Assembly (NCBI GenBank): GCA_040235375.1
Contig: JBECKQ010000339.1
Location: 1 to 36,566, forward strand
Length of the DNA: 36,566 nucleotides
Origin: JBECKQ01 sp040235375
GTDB taxonomy: Bacteria > Planctomycetota > Phycisphaerae > UBA1845
Direction of reading: 5' to 3'
Numbering within the stretch: position 1 is the first letter of the stretch; each line of letters opens with the position of its first letter. A program made the position numbers and the translations under genes. Below the pieces are notes generated by a model. That model did not search any database. It was not told the origin of the DNA and saw nothing but the letters and a program-made list of their open reading frames with translations. This document shows positions 18,513 to 26,499 of this stretch, in pieces.

Positions 18513-19781
18513 ATGAATATCCTCTACATTGCTCACCGAATCCCCTATCCGCCAAACAAAGGCGACAAGATCCGCTCGTACCACACGCTCGCCCACCTGG
18601 TCCGGCGGCATAGCGTCTCCTGCGCCTGCTTCGTCGATGACCCAGCCGACATGAACCACGTGCCCGAGCTGCGCAAGCTCTGCCGTGAGGTGATCGCCCT
18701 ACCGCTCTCCCGCAGGGCTTCCATGGGCCGCGCCGCGATCGACTTCGTGTTCGGCGCATCCGCCAGCGAAGGCTTCTATCGCCGTTCGCAAATGGCCCGT
18801 GCTCTCGAGAGTCTTGCCGAACGCGTTCGCTTCGACGCCGTGCTCGCCTTTTCATCCACGATGGCGCAGTACGCCGCCGGCATCCCCGCCGCGCGCAAGG
18901 TGATCGACCTGTGCGACCTCGACAGCGAGAAATGGGCCGATAAGGCCAGGTGTCGCGGCGGTCCCGCCGCCTGGCTGCTCGAAACCGAGGCCAGGCGCGT
19001 TCGCGCGCTCGAAAACCGAATCGCCGCCGCGTTCGACGCCGTCGTCCTCATCAGCCACCACGAGGCGGACGGCTGGCAGCCTCCGCCGGGTACCGACCTT
19101 CGTTGCGTCTCCAACGGCGTCACCCTCCCCGACATTCACGACGACGAGGGATACGACTCCGGCGTCGTCGGTTTCACCGGCGACATGCGTTACTTCCCCA
19201 ACGACGACGGCGTGATCTGGTTCGCCCATGAAGTGTGGCCTTTCGTCAAGGCCCACGTGCCGCACGCGCGCTTCGACATCATTGGTCGCGGCCCCAGCGC
19301 TGGCGTTCGCCGCCTGCCTCGGCAAGCGGGCATCAACGTGGTCGGCGAAGTCGAGAGCATCACCCAGCATCTGCGCCGGTTGCAGGTGTCGGTTGCGCCG
19401 CTGCGAATCGCCCGCGGCGTGCAGAACAAGGTGCTCGAGGCGATGGCCGCCGCCCGCCCGGTCGTGACGACGACCGCCGCCGCGCGCGGCATCGAGGCCA
19501 CCGCCGGCCAGCATTTCTTCGTCTCCGACGCGCCCGAGCAGATGGCCGCACGTGTGGTCAACCTGCTGCAGAATCCTGCCGGATGCCGCGCGATCGGACG
19601 CCGGGCCCGCACGCACGTCGCCGGCCGCTACGACTGGGATTCGCGGATGAACGACATGGAAGCGCTGCTCATTGCCGGCGACGCGGGCTCAGGCGACGCG
19701 GCCGGGCAACGGAGCGGTCAGACCGCGAACATGCTCTCCACGAAGGACGTGTCGAAGTTCCCGGCGATGAACGCCTCGTGA
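18513..19781 (+). CDS. TIGR03087-type glycosyltransferase (PEP-CTERM/XrtA system)
   Basis: A 422-residue GT4-type glycosyltransferase. The opening MNILYIAHRIPYPPNKGDKIRSY is diagnostic of the TIGR03087 group. Other marks are ASEGFYRRSQM, VIDLCDLDSEKW, VGFTGDMRYFPNDDGVIWFA, a RGVQNKVLEAMAAARPVVTT donor-site motif, and a C-terminal HVAGRYDWDSRM. These enzymes accompany exosortase A-type loci and make the exopolysaccharide linked to PEP-CTERM export. It is coupled to the FemAB-like gene. The last 21 codons run antisense across the end of accC, a 64-base tail-to-tail overlap, and look like read-through past the domain's natural end. No exosortase gene is in the window. Confidence 0.88.
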   Translation: MNILYIAHRIPYPPNKGDKIRSYHTLAHLVRRHSVSCACFVDDPADMNHVPELRKLCREVIALPLSRRASMGRAAIDFVFGASASEGFYRRSQMARALESLAERVRFDAVLAFSSTMAQYAAGIPAARKVIDLCDLDSEKWADKARCRGGPAAWLLETEARRVRALENRIAAAFDAVVLISHHEADGWQPPPGTDLRCVSNGVTLPDIHDDEGYDSGVVGFTGDMRYFPNDDGVIWFAHEVWPFVKAHVPHARFDIIGRGPSAGVRRLPRQAGINVVGEVESITQHLRRLQVSVAPLRIARGVQNKVLEAMAAARPVVTTTAAARGIEATAGQHFFVSDAPEQMAARVVNLLQNPAGCRAIGRRARTHVAGRYDWDSRMNDMEALLIAGDAGSGDAAGQRSGQTANMLSTKDVSKFPAMNAS

Positions 19782-21061
19782 TTCATGATCCGCTTATAGA
19801 GCCCGATCGTCGTCTTGATCGGAGCGATCTGCAACTCGTCGAGGCAGCGCCGCATGCACGCGATCGCCTCCCGCCGCGTCGGACGGTGAACGATCAACTT
19901 GCCGATCATCGAGTCGTACCGCGGCGAGATCGTGATGCCTGCGTAAGCGTGCGTGTCGAGGCGGACGCCGGGCCCGCCGACGTGCGTGAACTTCTCGATC
20001 AGGCCGGCGCACGGCATAAAGTTGTTGTCGGGGTCTTCTGCGTTGATCCGGCATTCGATGGCCGCGCCGCTGCGTTTCAGGTCGCGCTGCTGGAAGGCGA
20101 GGGGCTCGCCGGCGGCGATCTCCACCTGGCAACGGATCAGGTCGAGGCCCGTGACCATCTCCGTCACCGGGTGCTCGACCTGGATACGCGTGTTCGCCTC
20201 GATGAAGTAATACGTGCCGCGCTGATCGACGACGAATTCAATCGTCGCCGCGTTGAAGTACTTCGCCGCCTTCGCCAGCCGGACCGCCGACTTGCACATG
20301 TCCGCCCGCGTGCGCTCGTCGATGGCGGGCGACGGTGACTCCTCGATGAGCTTCTGGTATCGGCGCTGAACGGTGCAGTCGCGCTCGAACACATGGACGA
20401 CGTTGCCGCGCTGGTCGCCGAGGATCTGCACCTCGACGTGGCGCGGCCGCTCGATGTACTTCTCGATGTACACGCCGCCGTGGTTGAATGACTTGATCGC
20501 CTCCGCCCGGGAAAGCTGAAGAGCCTGTTTCAGCTCGTCCGCCGAGCGGACGATGCGCAGCCCGCGCCCGCCGCCTCCCGCGAGTGCCTTCACCATGATC
20601 GGATAGCCGACCTTCTTGCTGATTTTCAGCGCCTCGTCGTCCGATTCGACGACGCCTTCGCTGCCCGGCACGGTCGGCACGCGTGCCTTCTTCGCCAGCT
20701 TTCGGGCCGCCGCCTTATCGCCCAGCAGGCGGATCGACTCGGCCGACGGACCGATGAATTCGATGTTCGACTCCCGGCACATCTCGGCGAACTGGGCGTT
20801 CTCCGCGAGAAAACCGTATCCCGGGTGGATTGCATCGGCCCCCACCATCTCGGCCGCGGCAATGATGCGATCCGTGCGCAGATAGCTCTCGCTCGGCGCG
20901 GCCGACCCGATGCACACCGCGCGGGACGCCAGCCGCAGGTATTCCGATCCGCGATCGGCCTCCGAGAACACGCACGCCGTGTCGACGCCCATCTCCCGGC
21001 AGGTGCGCATGATGCGGAGAGCGATCTCTCCTCGATTGGCCACCAGCACTCGGTTAAACAT
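19718..21061 (-). CDS. accC: Acetyl-CoA carboxylase, biotin carboxylase subunit
   Basis: A 447-residue biotin carboxylase that carboxylates the biotin on AccB using ATP and bicarbonate, the first half-reaction of malonyl-CoA formation. It shows VLVANRGEIALRI (residues 5-17), GYGFLAEN (81-88), the ATP-grasp loop KALAGGGGRGLRIV (158-171), HVEVQILGD and the catalytic EANTRIQVEHPVTE (288-301). Length and motif spacing match typical AccC. One small difference is Ala289, where Met is common beside metal ligand Glu288. It is 69 bases downstream of accB and likely co-transcribed with it. Its end overlaps the convergent glycosyltransferase. Confidence 0.95.
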   Translation of the reverse strand: MFNRVLVANRGEIALRIMRTCREMGVDTACVFSEADRGSEYLRLASRAVCIGSAAPSESYLRTDRIIAAAEMVGADAIHPGYGFLAENAQFAEMCRESNIEFIGPSAESIRLLGDKAAARKLAKKARVPTVPGSEGVVESDDEALKISKKVGYPIMVKALAGGGGRGLRIVRSADELKQALQLSRAEAIKSFNHGGVYIEKYIERPRHVEVQILGDQRGNVVHVFERDCTVQRRYQKLIEESPSPAIDERTRADMCKSAVRLAKAAKYFNAATIEFVVDQRGTYYFIEANTRIQVEHPVTEMVTGLDLIRCQVEIAAGEPLAFQQRDLKRSGAAIECRINAEDPDNNFMPCAGLIEKFTHVGGPGVRLDTHAYAGITISPRYDSMIGKLIVHRPTRREAIACMRRCLDELQIAPIKTTIGLYKRIMNHEAFIAGNFDTSFVESMFAV

Positions 21062-21130
21062 GCTTCAGACCCGCGGTGTGATTCGATCCCACCAGTGGGA
21101 AAGGGTGAACGTCGCGTGCGAACCGGCCGT

Positions 21131-21649
21131 CTAATCCGGCCGGACCAGGAACAGTGTCTGGCCGAACTCGACCGGCTCCTCGTTCTTGACCAGGACCTTG
21201 GCGATCGTGCCCGAAACCTCCGCCTTGATCTCGTTGAACACCTTCATCGCCTCGACGATGCACACCACCGTGCTGGCCGTCACCGTCGCGCCGACCGATA
21301 CGTAAGGCGGCGCATTCGGATCCGAAGCGGCGTAGAACGTGCCGACCATCGGCGAGCGAATCGGCGTGAACTCCTCCTCCTCGGCCGCCGGCGCTTGCTC
21401 GGGCGGCGCCCCGGCGGAAGGCTGCGGCCCGGGCATGGGCGGCGCCGCTCCGGCCGCCGGCAGTCCGTAGCCCATCTGCGGCGGCATCCACATCGGCACG
21501 ACGCGCTCGCCGGAAACTTCTTGCGCTGCTCCGCCGCGCTTCAATACGATCTCTTCGTCGCCCGTTTTGAGCGTGATCTCCGACAGCTCATGCTCGGTCA
21601 TCATCTCCACGAGTTGTCGTATCTGCTCGGGATCAACCACGACTGGCAC
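21131..21649 (-). CDS. accB: Acetyl-CoA carboxylase biotin carboxyl carrier protein
   Basis: A 172-residue carrier protein. It begins at GTG with the usual short helical N-terminal region (IRQLVEMMTEHELSEITLKTGDEEIVLKRG). A Pro/Ala/Gly/Met-rich linker covers about residues 50-92, and the biotinyl domain about 95-172. The biotin acceptor is Lys136 in VEAMKVFNEI, and PIRSPMVGTFYAASDP is the domain's opening strand and thumb. It carries carboxyl groups from AccC to the carboxyltransferase in fatty acid synthesis. It lies between the M24 peptidase and accC on the same strand, an order seen in many bacteria, although efp, often also present, is absent here. Confidence 0.95.
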   Translation of the reverse strand: MPVVVDPEQIRQLVEMMTEHELSEITLKTGDEEIVLKRGGAAQEVSGERVVPMWMPPQMGYGLPAAGAAPPMPGPQPSAGAPPEQAPAAEEEEFTPIRSPMVGTFYAASDPNAPPYVSVGATVTASTVVCIVEAMKVFNEIKAEVSGTIAKVLVKNEEPVEFGQTLFLVRPD

Positions 21650-21723
21650 TCCATCTACGCAGACGCCGCGTGCCCGGCGCCGGCTTTACGCGGCTGTCCC
21701 CGCGGCCGGCGGCAGCGCCCTCG

Positions 21724-22830
21724 TCAGACTTTCACCACCGCGCTGGCAAGGTCCTTCTTCAGCCTGGACAGGACGCGATAGCCTGTGGGCGTCACCAGCA
21801 CGTCATCTTCGATGCGCACCCCGCCGGCGCCCGGCAGGTAAATGCCCGGCTCAACGGTCACGACCATTCCCGGCTCGAGCTTCTTCGAACTCCGCCAGGA
21901 CAGCGACGGGGCCTCGTGCACGTCGAGCCCCATTCCGTGGCCGAGACCGTGATTGAACTCCTTCTCGTAGCCCGCATCCGCAATGTACTGCCGCGCCACA
22001 GCATCCACATCGCACATGCGCGCTCCGGGGCGAATCGCCTTGATCGCCCGCTGCTGAGCCTCGAGCACGATCTCGTACACCCGTCCGAGTTTCGGCGGGA
22101 TGCTACCGATGAAGATGGTACGGGTCAAGTCGCTGCGATAGAAGTCGACCGTTGCGCCCCAATCGAAAAGTATCAGGCAACCCTTCGTCACTTTGCGACT
22201 GCCCGGAAAAGCGTGCGGCAGCGCCGCGTTGGCGTTCACGCCCACGATCGAATCGAACGCCGGGGTCGACGAACCGCGCCGTTTCATTTCGTATTCAAGC
22301 CGACCGGCCAGTTCAAGCTCCGACTGGCCGATCCGTATCGTCTTCAGCATTGCCTGGTATGCATCCTCGGCGACCTTGATCGCCTTGCCGATCCTGCTCA
22401 GCTCCGGCCGCGACTTGTACAGTCGCATGTCGCCGACGATCGGCGGCGCATCGACAAGCGAGACGCCCTTGAGCTTGCGACGAAGCTCGTCGCGATCGGC
22501 GACGGCCATGTACTCGCTCTGCACGCCCACCTTGCGCACACGATACGACTTGGCGACGGACACGATCTCATCGAGCAGCATGCCCTTGCGCAACGACACC
22601 TGCGCCCAATGCGCCTCCTTTTTGATCGACGTGTCGAAGCGACCGTCGCTGATGATGTGCACGGCTTTCTTCGTAACCAGCACTGCCGAGTCCTCGCCCG
22701 AAAACCCGATCAGGTAGTAATGGTCGTGGCGGTTCGTGATCAGGTACGCGGGCAGTTTCTGCTTGGCCATCTGCCGCCGGCACTGTTGTACGCGCTCCCT
22801 TACGACAGCCGGAATCTTCTCTTTTGCCAT
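21724..22830 (-). CDS. M24 metallopeptidase (Xaa-Pro aminopeptidase-like)
   Basis: A 368-residue cytoplasmic peptidase predicted to remove N-terminal residues preceding proline. The N-terminal creatinase-like domain (1-135) contains LITNRHDHYYLIGFSGEDS. The pita-bread catalytic domain has all five metal ligands: Asp223 (LFDWGA), Asp234 (RSDLTRT), His298 (GLGHGMGLDVHE), Glu327 (TVEPGIY) and Glu341 (RIEDDV). The length matches short bacterial PepQ/YpdF-type enzymes. It lies 74 bases upstream of accB on the same strand and is probably in its operon. Distinguishing aminopeptidase from prolidase would need a substrate test. Confidence 0.9.
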   Translation of the reverse strand: MAKEKIPAVVRERVQQCRRQMAKQKLPAYLITNRHDHYYLIGFSGEDSAVLVTKKAVHIISDGRFDTSIKKEAHWAQVSLRKGMLLDEIVSVAKSYRVRKVGVQSEYMAVADRDELRRKLKGVSLVDAPPIVGDMRLYKSRPELSRIGKAIKVAEDAYQAMLKTIRIGQSELELAGRLEYEMKRRGSSTPAFDSIVGVNANAALPHAFPGSRKVTKGCLILFDWGATVDFYRSDLTRTIFIGSIPPKLGRVYEIVLEAQQRAIKAIRPGARMCDVDAVARQYIADAGYEKEFNHGLGHGMGLDVHEAPSLSWRSSKKLEPGMVVTVEPGIYLPGAGGVRIEDDVLVTPTGYRVLSRLKKDLASAVVKV

Positions 22831-22979
22831 ATGCTTGTCGTCTCCCGCTGGTTGATTCGCAGTTCGACAATCCCAACCGTGGTGGGCGTGCCGGCTGATC
22901 CGGTCGCCGGGTCAGTTGTCTGCCGCCGATTGCGTGCCGTGCAGCGTTGTCAGGCCTGGGCCTGGCTTCCGGCCGGCAG

Positions 22980-23507
22980 TCACTTCTTCATCTTCGGCCG
23001 CTTCTTGGTCGTCTTGGCCTTGGTTGTTTTTTTCGCGGCGACCTTCTTTATCTTCGGCGATGCCTTCACCGGCTTGACCTGCTTGACCTTCTTTGCTTTT
23101 TTTGCCTTCTTGGCCGCCTTGGCACGTGCGGCCGCGGCTTTCTTCGCAGCGGCGGCTTTAGCCGCCTTCTTTTGCCTGGCCGCCTTCTGCAACGATTGCG
23201 GCGCCGCGGGAACGGGATCGTCAACGCCGTAGATGTTCAGCCCTTCGTAGTAGCCTTCCTTCTGAAGGCGCGCCAGGTGCGCTTCGGCGTCGTTGCGCTC
23301 GACCGACTTGAACAACGTCAGCGTAACGCCGTCCGCCGCATATCCGCACACCTTCCACTTGAACGGAATGACCTCCTTCTGGCCGGGCGCTTTACGCGGC
23401 CCGGGCTTGGGAGCAGGAGCGTCACTCGTGCCCTTGGATTCCGTCCCGCTCTTGTCGGCGCTCTCGTCCTCGGGTTTCGTTGCCTTCGCGTCGTCTTTCT
23501 TCGCCAT
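22980..23507 (-). CDS. Protein with a histone H1-like Lys/Ala-rich tail
   Basis: A 175-residue protein starting at the ATG at 23507, with GGAA nine bases upstream; the longer frame to 23732 would run into the tRNA gene. Residues 1-45 are acidic and Pro/Lys-rich. Residues about 46-105 form a small folded part (VIPFKWKVCGYAADGVTLTLFKSVERNDAEAHLARLQKEGYYEGLNIYGVDD) of no family I recognise. The last about 65 residues are almost only Lys, Ala, Val and Pro (KKAKKAKKVKQVKPVK), resembling histone H1-like bacterial tails that bind nucleic acid. DNA or RNA binding is an inference from composition. It lies upstream of the peptidase-accB-accC run on the same strand. Confidence 0.7.
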   Translation of the reverse strand: MAKKDDAKATKPEDESADKSGTESKGTSDAPAPKPGPRKAPGQKEVIPFKWKVCGYAADGVTLTLFKSVERNDAEAHLARLQKEGYYEGLNIYGVDDPVPAAPQSLQKAARQKKAAKAAAAKKAAAARAKAAKKAKKAKKVKQVKPVKASPKIKKVAAKKTTKAKTTKKRPKMKK

Positions 23508-23705
23508 CGATTCGCGTTCCGACTCCACTTTGTGGACGGCGCCCCAAGTCGCCGCCGCCATGAATGGCGCCCGCTCAGTCGAGCGTCGCCGTTCAACCGG
23601 TCCTGCCTGCGATTGCGTGGCCCTGGCCGCTGCCGCGCCGACCCACTTACCCACACCGGCCCGCGCCGACCGGCATCCCTCATCAAGGCGCTCGCGCGCC
23701 CCTAC

Positions 23706-23779
23706 TGCGCCCGGGAGGACTCGAACCTCCAACCTACTGGTTCGAAGCCAGCCACTCTATCCAATTGAGCTACGGGCGC
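23706..23779 (-). tRNA. tRNA-Arg (anticodon TCG)
   Basis: A 74-base cloverleaf: acceptor GCGCCCG pairing with CGGGCGC and discriminator A, D-arm GCTC...GAGT, anticodon stem GCTGG/CCAGT with loop CTTCGAA, and T-arm GGAGG-TTCGAGT-CCTCC. The anticodon TCG reads CGA (Arg). CCA is not encoded. A promoter lies just upstream. Confidence 0.95.
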
Positions 23780-23789
23780 TTCAACCCGC

Positions 23790-23818
23790 ATTATGTCCTC
23801 CCGGACCGAACCTCGCAA
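23790..23818 (-). promoter_or_regulatory. Promoter of tRNA-Arg(TCG)
   Basis: On the minus strand TTGCGA (23813-23818), a 17-base spacer and CATAAT (23790-23795). Transcription would begin a few bases before the tRNA 5' end at 23779, leaving almost no leader. Confidence 0.55.
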
Positions 23819-23901
23819 CATCCGCCGCGTCCAGCGACGCGGATCGCCCCATGCAGCGAGAAGGACCGGCCACCTGGAAAGGGCAATTCCCACCCCTGTT
23901 T

Positions 23902-25137
23902 TCACCGTGCGCCGTGTGTGCCGCCGAGGGCGAAGCTCTTCGCCGCGACGTCGGCGATATATCGCCCGATGGTGATGGACGCCGTGGCCGCGGGCGACGG
24001 CGCGTTCAACACGTGCACCATCCGTTCGGCCTCGAGGATCCGGAAGTCATCGACCAACCGCCCGTCCGGCTCGACCGCCTGCGCGCGTACCCCTGCGGCC
24101 GCCGGCTCGAGATCTTCCGCGCGAATCTCCGGAACCAGCGCCTGCAGCGCCCGCACGAACGCCCGCTTGCTGAACGACCGGTAGAACTCGCCCAGGCCCA
24201 TCCGCCAGTACCGGCCGGCCATCGGCCAGAAGCCCCGGTACGTCATTGTCTCCAGCAGATCGCGTGTGGAAAAACTCCACCGCTCGTACCCCTCCCGCTT
24301 GAAAGCGAGCACCGCGTTCGGGCCGGCCTCCACCCCGCCGTCGATCATCCGCGTGAAGTGCACGCCGAGAAACGGGAACTGCGGGTCCGGCACGGGGTAG
24401 ATCAGGTTGCGGACCAGTTCCCGCCTCTCGGCCGTCAGCTCGTAGTACTCGCCGCGGAACGGCACGATCCGCAAGCCGGGATGCACCCCGCACATCCGCG
24501 CCACACGGTCCGCCTGCAGGCCGGCACAGTTGACGAGGTACCGCGTGCGAACCGCGTCCCATGTCGTCTCGACGGTCAGCTCGCCGTGATAACGGCTGAC
24601 ATGGCGGACCCGCGCCCCGGTGTGAATGACGCCGCCATGCCGCCGGACCTCTTCGGCGTAGGCCTCCGCCACGCGCACGTAATCCACGATGCCGGTGTCC
24701 GGCACGTGCAGACCGGCCACACCCCAGGCATGCGGCTCGAGGTCGCGAATCTCCGGCCCGCTCAGCCGGCGGATCGACGTCAGCCCGTTCGCCCGCCCGC
24801 GCGATTCGAGATCCTGGAGGTGTTGCATCTCTTCCGGCCGGACCGCCACGACGACTTTGCCGCACCGCTCGTGCGGCACGTCATGCTCAGCGCAGAAGCG
24901 GTACAGCGCCTCGCGACCGCTGACGCAAAGCTGGGCCTTCAACGACCCCGGCTTGTAGTACAGTCCGGAGTGGATCACCCCGCTGTTCCGCCCGGTCTGA
25001 TGCGTGGCCAACCGGTCTTCGGCTTCGACCACCGCAACGGTAACCCCACCGCGCAGAGCCAGCGCCATGGCCGTCCCCAGCCCGACGATCCCTCCACCGA
25101 TCACGGTCACATCGTACAGTTTCGCATCCCGCGCCAT
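23902..25137 (-). CDS. lhgO: L-2-hydroxyglutarate oxidase/dehydrogenase
   Basis: A 411-residue FAD-dependent oxidoreductase of the DAO superfamily that oxidises L-2-hydroxyglutarate to 2-oxoglutarate, usually passing electrons to the membrane quinone pool. The FAD-binding DVTVIGGGIVGLGTAMAL is at the N terminus. The family mark THQTGRNSGVIHSGLYYKPGS follows, then VPDTGIVDY, LVNCAGLQADRVA, PFRGEYYEL and FLGVHFTRMIDG. The C-terminal FAD contact region is near LNAPSPAATASITIG. The length is normal. The ATG at 25137 gives the usual N terminus; an in-frame ATG at 25161 is possible, and neither has a strong ribosome site. It lies between two tRNA-Arg genes. Confidence 0.88.
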   Translation of the reverse strand: MARDAKLYDVTVIGGGIVGLGTAMALALRGGVTVAVVEAEDRLATHQTGRNSGVIHSGLYYKPGSLKAQLCVSGREALYRFCAEHDVPHERCGKVVVAVRPEEMQHLQDLESRGRANGLTSIRRLSGPEIRDLEPHAWGVAGLHVPDTGIVDYVRVAEAYAEEVRRHGGVIHTGARVRHVSRYHGELTVETTWDAVRTRYLVNCAGLQADRVARMCGVHPGLRIVPFRGEYYELTAERRELVRNLIYPVPDPQFPFLGVHFTRMIDGGVEAGPNAVLAFKREGYERWSFSTRDLLETMTYRGFWPMAGRYWRMGLGEFYRSFSKRAFVRALQALVPEIRAEDLEPAAAGVRAQAVEPDGRLVDDFRILEAERMVHVLNAPSPAATASITIGRYIADVAAKSFALGGTHGAR

Positions 25138-25256
25138 CACCGAATTGTAGCGTGAGTGCATACGCTCCGTGAATTACATCACACGTCCAGAACTGGAGAT
25201 TGGGCGAGCGGCCGATCACCAGCGTCTTCAGGATTTGCCGTGATGTTGCCGGCGAG

Positions 25257-25285
25257 TTGATTTTGCCCCTTCGTCGGGCCAGAAT
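25257..25285 (+). promoter_or_regulatory. Candidate promoter of tRNA-Arg(CCT)
   Basis: TTGATT (25257-25262), a 17-base spacer and CAGAAT (25280-25285). A start near 25292 would leave a leader of about 19 bases before the tRNA at 25311. The -10 is imperfect. Confidence 0.4.
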
Positions 25286-25310
25286 GCGGCAGTTCGCCGT
25301 GCGGACGTAC

Positions 25311-25384
25311 GCGCTCGTAGCTCAGCAGGATAGAGCACCGGTTTCCTAAACCGGCGGTCGGAGGTTCGAATCCTCCCGGGCGCA
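25311..25384 (+). tRNA. tRNA-Arg (anticodon CCT)
   Basis: A 74-base cloverleaf: acceptor GCGCTCG/CGGGCGC with one T-G wobble and discriminator A, D-arm GCTC...GAGC, anticodon stem CCGGT/ACCGG with loop TTCCTAA, and T-arm GGAGG-TTCGAAT-CCTCC. The anticodon CCT reads AGG (Arg). CCA is not encoded. Confidence 0.95.
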
Positions 25385-26199
25385 TTCGCGGCATGTGTCG
25401 CAGTGTGTCGCTTTCGCTCACAGTTCCTCATGGCCTATCAGAGCCGCGCCCGTCAGGCAGCGGGCCAACGCCGACAACCCTCCAAGCGCCGGCAGACCCA
25501 CACGCATTGCATCCGCGCGGCGCAAGCCCGCGGACAATCGCCGGCAACGTTTCGACACGCCGCCACCGCCCCGCCGCGCGCCTCCAGTCTCCGGCCTGCC
25601 GCCTCTCGCACCGTCCGCTTTTCACCCACTGTGGTATTCGCCAGCGCCAGCCGCACTGGCCGACCTGTGTTTCCGAGCAGCCACACCGTCCCGCGGCGTT
25701 TTCCTCACGGCTGGCGCAATCGCCAACGCAGTTTTTACACCGTCCGGGCTCATGGCCCCGAAAACGCAGTTTGCGCTGCCGCCCCCGACCGGCTCGCCCG
25801 CCCCCGCGGGACCCGAGAGCCATTTGCGAGTGCCCGGCGCGACGCAGCCGCAGGAGTCAGGCTTCGCCGCCGGATGACGTAGCGGCACCGGAAACTCCAC
25901 TGCCCGCGTTTACGGGATTCCACTCCGGTCGCCATACCAGCAGTCGCAAGTTCGAATCCTGCCGGACGCAATCTGGTCTCCGCCATATCGACTCCGGCCC
26001 TCGCACGTGCACGTGCAAGTCCGCCGGCATGCTTGTTGGCCCTCATGGAAATCTGCGCATTGCAGTTGCGGATCAGAGCAGGCCCGGCTAGACTTGAGCC
26101 AGTAACGATCTTCTCTGGTCTTTCCCCATCCTGAGGATCTGCCTGCGGTCGCGGGTTCTTTCTCCTGATACGGACTGATCACTGAGGCTCGATTTGATG
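25385..26199. other. Non-coding stretch after tRNA-Arg(CCT)
   Basis: About 800 bases with overlapping open frames in several registers but no domain, ribosome site or conserved-looking start. The composition is C-rich and unlike the codon pattern of neighbouring genes. The one recognisable item is a tRNA-like 3' piece at 25946-25970. It looks like decayed or acquired DNA behind a tRNA gene, but no integrase or repeat pair was seen. Confidence 0.45.
25946..25970 (+). pseudogene. tRNA-like 3' fragment (T-arm and acceptor end)
   Basis: The sequence has GCAAG-TTCGAAT-CCTGC followed by CGGACGCA: a T-arm with one mismatch and an acceptor 3' strand ending like the nearby tRNA-Arg genes. The expected 5' acceptor strand and an anticodon arm with a U-turn T are not found in the preceding 75 bases, so this is not a working tRNA. 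It differs from both intact tRNA-Arg 3' ends and so is not an exact copy of either. Confidence 0.45.
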
Positions 26200-26279
26200 G
26201 CCCGACGCCCTGCGGCGCGCAGGGTTCTCCCCTGCCCTTAAGCAGGTCGCCGGGCAACCGACTGCGGCGGGTGCCGCAG
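26200..26279 (-). ncRNA. Candidate structured RNA with three hairpins and an enclosing stem
   Basis: Three perfect hairpins lie in a row: CCCTGCG-GCG-CGCAGGG (26208-26224), CCTGC-CCTTAA-GCAGG (26231-26246) and CTGCGGC-GGGT-GCCGCAG (26262-26279). The first two are enclosed by an 8-bp stem, 26200-26207 with 26248-26255. That stem has one A-C mismatch on the plus strand but a G-U pair on the minus strand, which favours a minus-strand RNA. It matches no RNA family I recognise. It ends about 220 bases upstream of the RRM gene, so a leader role on the plus strand is the alternative. Confidence 0.4.
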
Positions 26280-26499
26280 ATTACTTGAAGAGCTCGGGAT
26301 TCCAGCTTTCCCTCCTGTCATTACCGCTGTTTGCCTCCCGGACAGCTCCCTCTGGCATCGAAACCTCTGTCTGGCGCCGCCCATTCCCTCGGACTGCGCC
26401 GGGAGAAGTCGTCCCGGGGCGGACGCTTGGTGAACACGGCAAACTCGGCGGTCGGGGCGGGCGAGGAGATAAGGTCAACGAGCCGATTGGAGATTCTTT

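Noticed and set aside
21670..23232. 520-residue plus-strand frame
   Set aside because: Antisense to the M24 peptidase and the Lys/Ala-rich protein; the Phe/Leu/Ala tail is the complement of the Lys codons.
23293..25155. 620-residue plus-strand frame
   Set aside because: It crosses the tRNA-Arg gene and is antisense to L-2-hydroxyglutarate oxidase; no domain is visible.
25385..26199. Protein genes in the open frames after tRNA-Arg(CCT)
   Set aside because: Several overlapping frames are open at once, with no ribosome site, no domain and composition unlike the real genes.
25910..26478. Group II intron or reverse-transcriptase remnant on the minus strand
   Set aside because: Short frames beside stem-loops raised the idea, but no domain V sequence, no reverse-transcriptase motif and no boundary sequences were found.
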